From the NCBI RefSeq assembly GCF_025362475.1, contig NZ_JANYGH010000061.1, positions 1 to 64,000 on the forward strand: DNA of 64,000 nucleotides, in the 5' to 3' direction. Under the pieces are notes generated by a model, which worked only from the letters and a program-made list of their open reading frames with translations, was not told the origin of the DNA and made no database searches. Shown here piece by piece: positions 52,515-62,875 of the stretch (within the stretch, counting starts at the first letter, position 1; every line of letters starts with the position of its first letter). Source of the stretch: Mucilaginibacter sp. Its GTDB lineage: Bacteria; Bacteroidota; Bacteroidia; Sphingobacteriales; Sphingobacteriaceae. The position numbers were made by a program, and so were the translations under genes.

Positions 52515-54143
52515 ATGAGGCTCAGGTTATATCTTTTATTTTCATGGCTACTGTTGATAAACCTGGATGGGTATGCGCAAACGGCGGCTACCGATTCGTT
52601 GTTAAATAAACTCAATACCGTACTGGCTGATAAAGACCGGTATGTAAAGCAAAAAACGGACCGCATTGATGAACTTAAAAAACAGGTAGGCCAGGCCGGC
52701 AACATCAATAAAAAGTATAATATTTACCAGCAGTTGTATAACGAGTACAAAAACTTTAGCTACGATTCGGCCTACAACTACGCTAAAAAACTCCAGGCAA
52801 CCGCCGCCCTGCTTAATGATCCGGGCCGAATGGCCTCTTCTAAAATGGAACTGGGTTTTACGCTCATTTCATCGGGCATGTTTAAAGAAACCCTGGAAAC
52901 GCTTAACAATATCAACCTTCAATACCTTTCTGCAAATGATAAGGTGGAATACTATTTTCTTATGGCCCGAAGCTATTTCGATCTGTCGGATTTTGACCGG
53001 AACGTTGATTACTCTGCAACCTACAATCCAAAAGGAATCGCCTGTATTGATTCGGCGCTTTCATGCGCCATTCCGGACACTTACAATTATTTGGCTTTAA
53101 AAGGATTGCAGGCGCTGCGAACATCCAACAATGATGCGGGCGTAAAGTACTACAACGCCTTATTGCAGCTTAAAAATTTAACACCTAACCAATTTGCTGT
53201 CAGCGCGTGCTCGCTCAGCTATATCTGCGAGGTGCAGGGCAAGCAGGATCAATCAACCCAATTACTCATCCAGGCAGCTATTGCCGATATTCAATCGGCT
53301 ACTAAAGAAACCGTAGCCATATATAAACTCGCTGATTTCCTGTACAAAAAGGGCGATCTCAACAATGCTTTCATCTACATTAAGCAGGCCATGGACGATG
53401 CAACCTTTTACGGGGCCAGGCACAGGCAGGTAGCCATTAGTAGTATTTTGCCCATTATTGAGGCGCAGCGCATTAGTACGGTAGAGCAGCAAAAACGGTC
53501 GTTGTTTATATACTCGTCCATCATTACCGTACTGGTGCTTTTTGTGGTGGTATTTGCGGTGATCATTTTTCGTCAGCTCAAAAAATTACGCATTGCCGAT
53601 GATCTGATCAAGGAAGCCAATGTATCCTTGCAGGAAAGCAATGTAGCGCTGGAGGCTCTGAATCGCAATTTAAGTACCGCCAACAAGATCAAGAACGAAT
53701 ACATAGGCTATTACTTCAACATCAACTCCATTTATATTGATAAACTGGAAAGCTTCCAGAAATCGCTGGATAAAAAGCTAAGCAGCAAACGTTATGAAGA
53801 CGCGCAGGCTGCCATTAAAAGCCTGAACCTGGAAAACGAGCGACACCAATTGTTCCATACCTTCGATAAAGTTTTCATTTCGCTTTTCCCTGATTTTATT
53901 GGCCGCTTTGATGTCTTGTTCCATACAGGCGAAAAAATTGCAGTGGCCGAGGGACAGTTGCTCAGTACCGAGCACCGTATTTTTGCCCTCATCAGGATGG
54001 GCATCCACGATACCGACAGGATAGCCAAACTGCTGGGCTACTCGGTGAATACCATTTACTCCTACAAAAATCGCATCAAAAACAAATCGTTCATTGCCAA
54101 TGATGAATTTGAAGATCATATTATGGCGATAGAGGCGGTGTAA
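52515..54143 (+). CDS. DUF6377-type membrane-bound transcriptional regulator
   Basis: 542 residues. A signal peptide ends near GYAQ (22), and a TPR-like helical sensor region follows in the periplasm (about 25-325). A single membrane helix spans about 329-353 (SLFIYSSIITVLVLFVVVFA). A cytoplasmic coiled coil leads to a LuxR-like helix-turn-helix (about 485-530, HRIFALIRMGIHDTDRIAKL then LGYSVNTIYSYKNRIKNKS). This layout allows glycan sensing outside to control DNA binding inside. It directly precedes the alpha-glucan SusC/SusD genes and is inferred to regulate them, much as SusR does by position. Confidence 0.82.
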   Translation: MRLRLYLLFSWLLLINLDGYAQTAATDSLLNKLNTVLADKDRYVKQKTDRIDELKKQVGQAGNINKKYNIYQQLYNEYKNFSYDSAYNYAKKLQATAALLNDPGRMASSKMELGFTLISSGMFKETLETLNNINLQYLSANDKVEYYFLMARSYFDLSDFDRNVDYSATYNPKGIACIDSALSCAIPDTYNYLALKGLQALRTSNNDAGVKYYNALLQLKNLTPNQFAVSACSLSYICEVQGKQDQSTQLLIQAAIADIQSATKETVAIYKLADFLYKKGDLNNAFIYIKQAMDDATFYGARHRQVAISSILPIIEAQRISTVEQQKRSLFIYSSIITVLVLFVVVFAVIIFRQLKKLRIADDLIKEANVSLQESNVALEALNRNLSTANKIKNEYIGYYFNINSIYIDKLESFQKSLDKKLSSKRYEDAQAAIKSLNLENERHQLFHTFDKVFISLFPDFIGRFDVLFHTGEKIAVAEGQLLSTEHRIFALIRMGIHDTDRIAKLLGYSVNTIYSYKNRIKNKSFIANDEFEDHIMAIEAV

Positions 54144-54677
54144 TTTGGGTAGGAAATAACGCAGACTAACCAAGATAAAGGCTCGCCCGTTCTACGCTTC
54201 GCTTATCCACTCTTTAACTTAGTTGAAAAGAGATGTTTCAACTATAGCTAATCAAAACTAAAAACTTTTCAATCCTTCTTTACAGCGAAGCTGGAATGAG
54301 ATATTACACCTGCAAAGTGGGGATTGGCTGGTGAGTATTTGCCAGCATAGAGAGCCGATTGCTCCGGCGGCCTATTTTATATTGTACAACATTTTCCATA
54401 CTTCCGCGCCCAAAGCACATTTACATGTGATCACAAAGTTGGTAAAGTGCGCCCATGCCTTGTTTTTGCCCAATATCGACTCTTTTTAAATCTATATTGG
54501 CTTTATATTGGTTTGTAATTAAATTCCTGATAATCAATGATATATAAAGAGTATTTCTTTTGTATTTTCTATATTGAACTATCGCGCTATTGTTTTGCCA
54601 AAATTGCCTCCTTTTATTTGATCCTGATTTGCCAACCAAGGCAAGTGCTAACAAACCAATTTAAAACCAATAATTAA
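54144..54677. other. Long leader region upstream of the alpha-glucan susC
   Basis: 534 bp without a supported gene. AT content rises strongly over the last 200 bp (54480-54677), which should hold the SusC promoter and a long 5' leader. I could not pick out a convincing TAnnTTTG -7 element by eye. A frame around 54310-54500 is interrupted and unrecognised. Confidence 0.45.
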
Positions 54678-57638
54678 ATGAAAAAAGTTTACTTATTCAA
54701 GTACGGCCTGACCGTGCTGCTTTTAATTTCTGCAATAGCTGTATTTGCTCAAAAAAACACTTTCAAAGGCAAGGTGGTTGATGAGCTTAATCAGCCGTTA
54801 CCAGGCGCTACTGTTCATGTAAAAGGAACAGATCAGGCTACCGTTACCGATATGAACGGCGCCTTTACCCTGTCGGGCAGTCAGGTCACAGTAACCGTTC
54901 AGATCTCATTTGTAGGATACGACCTGCTGGAACCCGTGCTGAAGGTCAATGAAAACCCTGTTATTAAGTTAATTCCTAATTCGAAATCATTAACAGAGGT
55001 GGTTGTAGTGGGCTACGGAACCGTAAGGAAATCCGATCTTACAGGTTCTGTATCAAACATCGGCAGTAAAGATCTTAATCCGGGATCTGTAACTAACCCT
55101 TTGCAGCAGCTTACGGGTAAAGCTGCAGGTGTAAGCGTTACGCAGATAGGCAGCGAGCCTGGTGTTGCACCAACCGTGCGTATCCGTGGCATAACGTCAT
55201 TACAGGGCGGTAACGACCCACTGGTGGTAGTTGATGGTATACAGGGCAATATGGACCTGTTAAACCAGGTGCCGCCAAGTGAAATTGCTGCAGTGGATAT
55301 ACTGAAAGATGCATCGGCGACAGCCATTTACGGTTCACGTGGTGCACCGGGTGTAATAGTTATTACCACCAAGAAAGGCAGTTCAGGCAAAAGCAGTGTA
55401 GAGTACACAGATAACACCTCGATGGATGTGATCGCCAAAAAACTCTCTGAATTAAATGCCGCCGAGTGGACAGCACAAGCCGAAAAGCAGGGTGTTGACG
55501 TATCGGCCAATCATGGCTCAAACACCGATTGGTTTAACTTACTTACCAGGAACGGGGTTACACAAAACCATTCCCTGGCTTTTGGCGGTGGCGCCAATGG
55601 TTTTAGTTACCGTGCCTCGGTAAGTGCTATTAACCAAACAGGTATTGTTATCAACTCAAACTATAAAAAATATATAGGCAGGATAACGGCAACCCAAAAG
55701 GCTTTGGATGATAAGCTTACCCTTACCATGAATGTAAACAGCGGCGTTAATGACGCTGTTTATAGTCCAATAGGTATTGGTCGTGCGGCATTCAATTCAA
55801 ACCTCATCAGCAATACCTATGTATCAAGGCCAACGGACCCGGTATTTAATACCAATGGATCTTACTATGCCGACCCCAATGTATTTCAATACATTAATCC
55901 GTATGCCGTTTCACAAACTGTTAAAAACAATGTGAACACTAATAACCTGTTTGGCAGCTTAAGGGCCGACCTGGATATTTACAAAGGTTTATCGGCGGGA
56001 TGGTTTGGCAGCTGGCGTAAATCTGATACCAACACCGGCTATTACGCGCCGGCGGCATCAACCATTGCAACGGCAATTGATAACAAAGGTATCGGCAATA
56101 TCAGCAATAGTCACGTTGATGAAAAACTCATGGATATCAGCTTAAACTACAAACATGAATTTGGTTTAAGTCATTTCGACGCGTTGGCTATTTATGAGTG
56201 GCAGGCACAAACCTATAATGGCAGCTTTGCGCAGGGCAGGGGCTTTATCAATGACCTGGCCAGCTACAATGCTTTACAACTGGGTGATATTTCAAAAGTT
56301 TTGCAGGGCGATATTTCATCCTATAAAAACGACAGGAGGCTGGTATCCTACATCGGCCAGATCCACTATTCCTACGATAATAAATACCTGTTAACCGCCA
56401 GTTTCAGGCGCGATGGTTCAACTGTATTTGGGGTTAACAACAAATGGGCAAATTTCCCATCTGCAGCAATTGCATGGCGAATTGACCGGGAAGGTTTCAT
56501 GAAGGATCAAAACGTTTTAAGCAGCTTAAAATTACGTGTAGGCTACGGTGTTACCGGTAACCAGCAGGGGATAGGGCCTCAAAACTCTATCGCTTTGGTT
56601 GGCCAGGCCGGCTCTGTATTCTTCGGCGGGTCAACCATACCAAATTACGCGGCTACCCAAAATTCAAATCCAAACTTAAGGTGGGAAACACGTAAGCAAA
56701 CAGATATTGGTTTAGATTTTTCATCACATGACACCCGTTTTAACGGTACTGTTGATGTGTACAACGCCAATACAGAAAACCTGCTGTTTAATTACACCGT
56801 ACCACTTGAAGGTCCGTTTTTAACCACCAATATACTGGCCAACGTGGGTACTTTACGTTCGCGCGGTCTGGAGCTTTCTTTAAGCTACATGGTTATTAAA
56901 AATCAAAATACCACTTTAACACTTGCAGCTAATGGCTCATTAATGCAAAGCAAGGTTACCAAACTTGGCGGCAAAATTGAAGGCTATGATATACCAACCA
57001 ATTATGTTGGATGGGGCGGCGGCGGTAACGCGTACCTTGTTGTAGGCAAACCGGTGGGTACCTTCCTTATTTTAAAACACCTGGGCAAAGATGCCAACAG
57101 TGCCGAAGCTGTTGTTGATCAGGATAAAAACGGCACTATTGACCAGGGATCGCAAAGTAAGGACAGGATTGAAGAAGGCCAGGCATTACCAAAATACACT
57201 TATGCCTTTACCCCAAGCTTTACCTACAAAAACTTTGATGCATCGATGGTTTGGCGCGGATCTGGCGGTAATAAAATTTACAATGGCCTGCGCCAGGAGC
57301 TAAGTTTATTAGAAAACCTGGGGAAATCAAATGTGCTTTCAAGCGCCGTGCCACTGGGCATCCAATCATCCCAATACGGATCTGACCTTTGGTTGGAGAG
57401 CGGATCATACTTAAGATGGGAAAACCTCTCTTTAGGATACAGGTTTAACCTCACCAAAGTTAAATACATCAGCGCGCTGCGTTTATCCTTAACCGGCCAA
57501 AACCTGGCCATCATTACCAAATACAAAGGTATTGACCCCGAGTTGGATACAAGCGGCGGAAGCTCATCAGGTGCCGACTACGGAACTTACCCCCGTACCA
57601 GGACCTTTTCAATAGGCTTAAACGTTGTTTTAAAATAA
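54678..57638 (+). CDS. susC: SusC/RagA TonB-linked transporter (alpha-glucan locus)
   Basis: 986 residues. The signal peptide ends at AVFAQ (25). A carboxypeptidase-regulatory-like domain (FKGKVVDELNQPLPGATV, about 28-105) is followed by the plug signature VVVGYGTVRKSDLTGSVSNI and DASATAIYGSRGAPGVIVIT, and the barrel ends IGLNVVLK. It imports malto-oligosaccharides or related alpha-glucans through the outer membrane, as judged by the SusD, SusE-like, GH31 and GH13 genes that follow. There is no STN domain, in keeping with regulation by the DUF6377 protein. Confidence 0.92.
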   Translation: MKKVYLFKYGLTVLLLISAIAVFAQKNTFKGKVVDELNQPLPGATVHVKGTDQATVTDMNGAFTLSGSQVTVTVQISFVGYDLLEPVLKVNENPVIKLIPNSKSLTEVVVVGYGTVRKSDLTGSVSNIGSKDLNPGSVTNPLQQLTGKAAGVSVTQIGSEPGVAPTVRIRGITSLQGGNDPLVVVDGIQGNMDLLNQVPPSEIAAVDILKDASATAIYGSRGAPGVIVITTKKGSSGKSSVEYTDNTSMDVIAKKLSELNAAEWTAQAEKQGVDVSANHGSNTDWFNLLTRNGVTQNHSLAFGGGANGFSYRASVSAINQTGIVINSNYKKYIGRITATQKALDDKLTLTMNVNSGVNDAVYSPIGIGRAAFNSNLISNTYVSRPTDPVFNTNGSYYADPNVFQYINPYAVSQTVKNNVNTNNLFGSLRADLDIYKGLSAGWFGSWRKSDTNTGYYAPAASTIATAIDNKGIGNISNSHVDEKLMDISLNYKHEFGLSHFDALAIYEWQAQTYNGSFAQGRGFINDLASYNALQLGDISKVLQGDISSYKNDRRLVSYIGQIHYSYDNKYLLTASFRRDGSTVFGVNNKWANFPSAAIAWRIDREGFMKDQNVLSSLKLRVGYGVTGNQQGIGPQNSIALVGQAGSVFFGGSTIPNYAATQNSNPNLRWETRKQTDIGLDFSSHDTRFNGTVDVYNANTENLLFNYTVPLEGPFLTTNILANVGTLRSRGLELSLSYMVIKNQNTTLTLAANGSLMQSKVTKLGGKIEGYDIPTNYVGWGGGGNAYLVVGKPVGTFLILKHLGKDANSAEAVVDQDKNGTIDQGSQSKDRIEEGQALPKYTYAFTPSFTYKNFDASMVWRGSGGNKIYNGLRQELSLLENLGKSNVLSSAVPLGIQSSQYGSDLWLESGSYLRWENLSLGYRFNLTKVKYISALRLSLTGQNLAIITKYKGIDPELDTSGGSSSGADYGTYPRTRTFSIGLNVVLK

Positions 57639-57645
57639 TCAGATC

Positions 57646-59127
57646 ATGAAAAATATATTATTCAGTATTTTTATTATTGGCCTTGCTGCTCAAAGCTGCA
57701 CCAAGGTTAATGAAAACGTATATGACAAATATGCTGCTAACCAATTTTACTCAACACCGGCTGGTGCAGATGTGGCGTTGGCAAGCGTATATGCAAAAGT
57801 TACCGGCTCATGGGGTTCTAATTATGCCGGCAGGGATAACTGCTGGTATGACCTTAACTGCTTCTCATCTGATGAGCAGGTAATACCCCACCGTAATACC
57901 GGCGACTGGCAGCTTGATTTTGCACAGTTATATACCCGCACCGCATTGCCAAGTCTTGGTATCATTAACAATACGTGGAACTGGGCTTACTCCACCATTT
58001 ACACCGCCAACTTAGCAATATCCGAGCTTACCGCGGCAAAAGCAGATCCGGCAAAAATAGCTGAGGCTAAAGTTACCCGCGCCTGGCTTTATTATCTGCT
58101 GATAGATGATTTTGGTGATGTGCCTTTTTACACAGATAACAACACCGATATCTCCAAAATTCCGCAGGAAAAAAGAGCCACCATTTACAATTTTATAGTA
58201 AGTGAGCTTAAAGCCAATGTAGACCTTTTATCTGAAACAAGAGGCGGCGCTTACTATGGCAGGTTTAATAAATGGGCCGGATACACGGTATTGGCCAAAG
58301 TTTACTTAAATGCCGAAGTGTATACCGGTACCGCACATTGGGCAGAAGCGCTTGCAGCTTGTAACAAAGTAGCATCCGGCGGTTTTACCTTACACCCGGC
58401 AAGTGCGAGTACAGGCAGCGCGCTGGGCAATACCTATTATGACCTTTTTGGCGATGTATGCCCTAACGATGAAACCATTTTTGCCTTGTTTATTACGCAA
58501 AACGTAATCAGCGGTAATATCTACGCCATCAGGAGTTTAAATAGTCCGAATGGTACCGCGCTGATCGGTTTTGCCGGCTGGAATGGTACCATCATCCCGT
58601 CAGAGTATTATGATAAGTTTGATAATGCCGATATAAGGAAGAAACAATTCCTGGTTGGCGCACAGGCCGGTGGTACTACTTATACCAAAGAGGTATCATC
58701 ATTAATTGATCCGGGCGCAGGGCCTAATGAGGGTATCAGGGATGTTAAATTCTTCCCGGTAAAACCATCAGACGGCAGCGGCGAATCAAATGATTTTCCA
58801 GTGTACAGGTATGCGGATGTATTGCTGATGCAAGCCGAGTGTAACTTTCGGTTAGGAAACGCAGCAGCAGCGGCCCCTTTCCTTAACCAGGTTAGGGAAA
58901 GAGCCGGCCTTAACGATATAGGCTCGCCCACCCTCGATAATATTTACGATGAAAGAGGATTTGAATTGAATATGGAAGGCCACCGCAGGCAGGATATGAT
59001 CAGGTTTGATAAGTTTTTGCTGGCACATGGTTTTGTACAAACAACACCTGCCTATAGGAAATTATTCCCTATCCCAACTGCCGCGCTTAACGCAAACACC
59101 AGTTTGAAACAAAACACAGGTTATTAA
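57646..59127 (+). CDS. susD: SusD-family starch-binding lipoprotein
   Basis: 493 residues. The lipobox is GLAAQSC (Cys about 18). The SusD fold shows ISELTAAKADPAKIAEAKVT with RAWLYYLLIDDFGDVPFY early on and VYRYADVLLMQAECNFRLGN with the C-terminal RGFELNMEGHRRQDMIRFDKF (58954-59016). It lies 7 bp after SusC and caps the transporter. Ligand is inferred as alpha-glucan from the operon. Confidence 0.92.
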   Translation: MKNILFSIFIIGLAAQSCTKVNENVYDKYAANQFYSTPAGADVALASVYAKVTGSWGSNYAGRDNCWYDLNCFSSDEQVIPHRNTGDWQLDFAQLYTRTALPSLGIINNTWNWAYSTIYTANLAISELTAAKADPAKIAEAKVTRAWLYYLLIDDFGDVPFYTDNNTDISKIPQEKRATIYNFIVSELKANVDLLSETRGGAYYGRFNKWAGYTVLAKVYLNAEVYTGTAHWAEALAACNKVASGGFTLHPASASTGSALGNTYYDLFGDVCPNDETIFALFITQNVISGNIYAIRSLNSPNGTALIGFAGWNGTIIPSEYYDKFDNADIRKKQFLVGAQAGGTTYTKEVSSLIDPGAGPNEGIRDVKFFPVKPSDGSGESNDFPVYRYADVLLMQAECNFRLGNAAAAAPFLNQVRERAGLNDIGSPTLDNIYDERGFELNMEGHRRQDMIRFDKFLLAHGFVQTTPAYRKLFPIPTAALNANTSLKQNTGY

Positions 59128-59137
59128 TTATTGAGTT

Positions 59138-60226
59138 ATGAAAAAAATAATCAATTTAACATTAGTAGCAATGGCCTTTATGGCCGTTGCCTGCCATAAG
59201 CAGGCCGAGCTTACCACGCTAAAGCCTGTTGCTTTTACGGGTACTGTAACCGCGTCAACCACAACGGCTACGCTTACACCGGCTACAGATGATCAATCGG
59301 TGATCACATTTACCTGGCCGGCGGTGGTGTATCCTTACAAATCGCACGTAACCTATACGCTGCAGGCTGATTTGCCCACAGACACCGTGGGTGCTAACGC
59401 CTGGCAAAATGCCACATCGGTATTAATTGGTAATGATGTATTAACCAAAACCTATAAAGGCAGCGAGTTAAACACCTTGGCACTTGCCCTGGGTGTCACT
59501 CCAAATGAGGTAGGTAAAATGGTTTTCAGGATACAGGCTTACCAGGACAGGAACGCTTACACCAAAGCTATAACGCTTACCGTAAGTCCGTATAAAATAA
59601 TCCTGCCGCCAAGCAATAATTACCCGGTATTATACCTGCCTGGCGATTATCAGGGCTGGTCGCCGGGTACAGCGGGCACGGTTGCGGCATCGGTACCCAA
59701 CATTTATGAAGGTTACATTTATGAACCCGCCGGTGGCAGCTATCACTTTAAGTTTACCAGCGCACCAGACTGGGACCACATTAACTATGGCGATGGCGGT
59801 ACAGGTTTACTAAGCACCGACGGAACCAAGGGCGATTTGGTATTGCCAGGCCCGGGTGTTTATGAACTGGTTGCCAACCCATCTGCCCTAAAGTGGTCAT
59901 ATACCCTGGTTACCTGGGGCATTATTGGCGATGCTACACCAGGCAGCTGGGATAAGGATACCCAAATGACCTACGATGCCACCAAAAAAGTTTGGACAGT
60001 AACAGCAGATATGCTTGCCAGTGGTTCATTCAAATTCAGGGCTAATAATCAGTGGGCTATTGATTTTGGTGTAACCGCAGATGGCAAACTTCAATATGCT
60101 GATAATCCTGCGTTACCCTACAACGGATCATTAAATAACTTAACAGTGCCGTCAAATGGTAATTATACCATTACGTTAGATCTGCATGATCCTAACAACT
60201 ACAATTTTAAGTTAAAGAAAAACTAA
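59138..60226 (+). CDS. susE: SusE/SusF-like surface glycan-binding lipoprotein
   Basis: 362 residues. The lipobox is MAVAC (Cys about 19). An Ig-like SusE domain (about 25-145, FTWPAVVYPYKSHVTYTLQ) is followed by two beta-sandwich carbohydrate-binding modules: YLPGDYQGWSPGTAG with YHFKFTSAPDWDH, then WGIIGDATPGSWDKDTQM with FKFRANNQW. Aromatic residues of this kind stack on glucose units in SusE/SusF. It lies 10 bp after SusD. Its stop is followed by two hairpins before the GH31 gene. Confidence 0.87.
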   Translation: MKKIINLTLVAMAFMAVACHKQAELTTLKPVAFTGTVTASTTTATLTPATDDQSVITFTWPAVVYPYKSHVTYTLQADLPTDTVGANAWQNATSVLIGNDVLTKTYKGSELNTLALALGVTPNEVGKMVFRIQAYQDRNAYTKAITLTVSPYKIILPPSNNYPVLYLPGDYQGWSPGTAGTVAASVPNIYEGYIYEPAGGSYHFKFTSAPDWDHINYGDGGTGLLSTDGTKGDLVLPGPGVYELVANPSALKWSYTLVTWGIIGDATPGSWDKDTQMTYDATKKVWTVTADMLASGSFKFRANNQWAIDFGVTADGKLQYADNPALPYNGSLNNLTVPSNGNYTITLDLHDPNNYNFKLKKN

Positions 60227-60229
60227 TCA

Positions 60230-60270
60230 ATAAGGCGGCACGAAAGCGCCGCCTTATGAATATCTATTTT
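60230..60270 (+). terminator. Hairpin after the susE-like gene
   Basis: A 10-bp stem ATAAGGCGGC/GCCGCCTTAT with an 8-nt loop lies 3 bp after the stop codon. The T tract (CTATTTTTAA) is 8 bp further on, so termination may be partial. Confidence 0.6.
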
Positions 60271-60318
60271 TAATAATTTGACTATGTTATTGAGAATTAC
60301 ATAGGTGCTTAGTTGATT

Positions 60319-60354
60319 ACAGGGTGCCATACCTGGTTGGCACTCCTGTTTTTT
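60319..60354 (+). terminator. Second, strong intrinsic terminator before the GH31 gene
   Basis: An 11-bp stem (ACAGG+GTGCCA with TGGCAC+CCTGT, one bulged T) is directly followed by TTTTTT. It lies 50 bp upstream of the GH31 start and should separate SusCDE from the hydrolase genes unless read through. Confidence 0.75.
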
Positions 60355-60403
60355 ACCTGCAATTATTTTACAGCAATAACAAACTCATTACCCAGATTAA
60401 TTC

Positions 60404-62857
60404 ATGAAATTCATTAAGATCACATTTTTGCTTGCATGTGTTTTAAACTTGCCGCGTGTTAAGGCACAATCACCTGTGGTAATGCCCGGTAATTTTGAAA
60501 CTGCTACTATTGGAAAACAGGATGTTACTTTTAAAACTACCAACTCTTATGGTAAAATAACAGTTTACAGCCCATCCATTGTTCGCGTACAATTAGATAA
60601 AAGCCCGCTTGGCGGTGATTTTTCTTACGCTGTTGTTGGTAAAATGATGCCCGTAAACGCACAGATAACCCAAACAGAAGGCGAAATAAATATCACTACC
60701 GATTCGCTTAAGACTGTAATTCAAAAAAAGCCTTTCAGCATCGCCTTTTACACAATCGCTGGCAAAGTGATCAACCAGGACGAACCGGGCTTGACCACTT
60801 CATGGGTTAATCAATCGGTAACAACCTACAAAAAAATGCAGGATGATGAGCACTTTGTAGGCCTTGGTGAAAAAACCGGTAATCTTGACCGCAAGGGCAA
60901 TGCCTATACCAACTGGAACTCCGACGTTTATGGTTACAGAACGGATGCCGACCCACTTTACTCCACCATTCCGTTTTACGCGGGTATTCACCACGGTTTA
61001 AACTATGGTATTTTCATGGATAACAGTTATCAAAGCGATTTTAATTTTGGTGCCAGCAACAACCGTTTTTCATCATTTGGCGCGCATGGCGGGCAAATGA
61101 ACTATTATTTTATCTACCATAAAAAAATGGCAGATATTATTGCTTCTTATACCTGGTTAACCGGCCGCATGCCCTTGCCACCAAAATGGTCGTTAGGTTA
61201 TCAGCAAAACCGCTACAGTTATTATCCCACCGCCGAGGTAATGCGTATAGCGCAAACGCTGCGCGAGAAACGCATCCCTGCCGATGGTATTACCTTAGAT
61301 ATTCATTACATGGATAGGTACCAGCTATTTACCTGGAACAGGAGTCGCTTTCCCGACCCGGTAAAGATGAGCAACGATTTAAACAAGCTTAATTTTAAAC
61401 TAACGGTTATTGTTGACCCAGGCATTAAGGTTGAAAAAGGCGCTCCTGCTTATGAAAGTGGTTTAAAACAGGATGTATACATCAAATACCCCGATGGTAC
61501 ACCTTATACCGGGCAGGTATGGCCGGGTTGGTGTAATTTTACCGATTTTACCAGCGAAAAGGGCCGGGCCTGGTGGCGCAACCAGGTCGACTTCTTTGCT
61601 AAATCAGGTGTGAGCGGGATATGGAATGACATGAATGAGATATCCACCTGGGGTCAAAAAATGCCCGATAATGTTTTATTTGATTTTGATGGCAGGCAAA
61701 CCACCCACCTGGAAGCGCATAATGTGTATGGCCTGGAGATGATTCGATCGAGCTATGAAGGTGCTTTGGAACATTTTAAAGAACGCCCCTTTATCCTGAG
61801 TCGCTCCGGTTACGCAGGTTTGCAACGCTACTCGGCCATTTGGACAGGCGATAACCGTGCCGAAGAAGATCACATGCTGTTAGGTATCAGGTTAATGAAT
61901 AGCCTGGGCTTAAGTGGGGTATCTTTTACGGGGATGGACATTGGGGGCTTTACCGGTAACCCAACCACTTCGCTGTATACCCGTTGGATTGAACTGGGTG
62001 CCTTTATTCCTTATTACCGTAATCATACCGCGCTTAATAGCCGTGCTGCCGAACCCTGGGCTTTTGGCGAGGACGTACTGGATATAGCACGTAATTATAT
62101 CAGTTTGCGTTACCAACTTATGCCGTATTTATATTCGTCATTTTATGAATCAACCCAAAACGGGATGCCAGTAATGCGTTCATTGGCTATCAACTATACT
62201 TTTGATCCTAAAGTATTGGATGCTGCCTACCAGAACCAGTATGAGTTTGGCAACGGATTTATGGTTGCACCGTTTGAAAGTACAGCCTCATTTGGAAAAG
62301 TTTATTTCCCCGCAGGTAACTGGTATGACCTGTATACCGGGGCAGAGCAAAAGGGCGGGCAGGAAGTAACTGTTCCGTTAACGGTGAGCAAGCTGCCGGT
62401 TTATGTTAAGGGTGGCAGCATTATACCTATGCAGTCATTAACCCAGTCAACGGCTGAATTGCCTACAGATACCCTTGCCGTGCATGTTTACAAAGGCAGC
62501 AAGGCAAACCATTTTGTTTATTACGAAGATGATGGCAAAAGCTTTAGTTATCAAAAAGGTGACTTTTACAAACGTACCATCAGCTTCGATCCAGATAAAA
62601 AAGCCATCACTTTTGAAAAGGCCGAAGGTAGTTTTAAAACCAATTTTAAATACATCAGGCTGGTGCTTCATGGCTTTGAGCAGTCAACATCAGTTAAAGT
62701 CGGCAACACCGATTTAAAACTACAGGATAGCAGCGTAGCCTTTTTGGGTGCTGCCGCCAATACCGACCCGCAAGGAAGCGTTAACGCGCCAGACAACAGC
62801 CCGGTTAAAACCATAACCATCAGCAATGCATCAACTAACATTCAAATAAATTATTAA
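60404..62857 (+). CDS. GH31 alpha-glucosidase
   Basis: 817 residues with a signal peptide ending near VKAQ (22). An N-terminal beta-sandwich (about 30-220) contains GLGEKTGNLDRKG. The catalytic barrel has nucleophile Asp409 in GIWNDMNE and acid/base Asp483 in WTGDNRAEEDH, with FTGMDIGGFTG and RYQLMPYLYS following. A C-terminal beta region includes FVYYEDDGKSFSY. It releases glucose from the non-reducing end of alpha-glucans in the periplasm, like SusB in function though of a different family. It is 18 bp upstream of the GH13 gene. Confidence 0.92.
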   Translation: MKFIKITFLLACVLNLPRVKAQSPVVMPGNFETATIGKQDVTFKTTNSYGKITVYSPSIVRVQLDKSPLGGDFSYAVVGKMMPVNAQITQTEGEINITTDSLKTVIQKKPFSIAFYTIAGKVINQDEPGLTTSWVNQSVTTYKKMQDDEHFVGLGEKTGNLDRKGNAYTNWNSDVYGYRTDADPLYSTIPFYAGIHHGLNYGIFMDNSYQSDFNFGASNNRFSSFGAHGGQMNYYFIYHKKMADIIASYTWLTGRMPLPPKWSLGYQQNRYSYYPTAEVMRIAQTLREKRIPADGITLDIHYMDRYQLFTWNRSRFPDPVKMSNDLNKLNFKLTVIVDPGIKVEKGAPAYESGLKQDVYIKYPDGTPYTGQVWPGWCNFTDFTSEKGRAWWRNQVDFFAKSGVSGIWNDMNEISTWGQKMPDNVLFDFDGRQTTHLEAHNVYGLEMIRSSYEGALEHFKERPFILSRSGYAGLQRYSAIWTGDNRAEEDHMLLGIRLMNSLGLSGVSFTGMDIGGFTGNPTTSLYTRWIELGAFIPYYRNHTALNSRAAEPWAFGEDVLDIARNYISLRYQLMPYLYSSFYESTQNGMPVMRSLAINYTFDPKVLDAAYQNQYEFGNGFMVAPFESTASFGKVYFPAGNWYDLYTGAEQKGGQEVTVPLTVSKLPVYVKGGSIIPMQSLTQSTAELPTDTLAVHVYKGSKANHFVYYEDDGKSFSYQKGDFYKRTISFDPDKKAITFEKAEGSFKTNFKYIRLVLHGFEQSTSVKVGNTDLKLQDSSVAFLGAAANTDPQGSVNAPDNSPVKTITISNASTNIQINY

Positions 62858-62875
62858 TAAAAAGGAAACGTGTGT

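Noticed and set aside
54310..54500. Possible further gene relict before the alpha-glucan susC
   Set aside because: The readable frame has an internal stop and no motif that I could match to a family.
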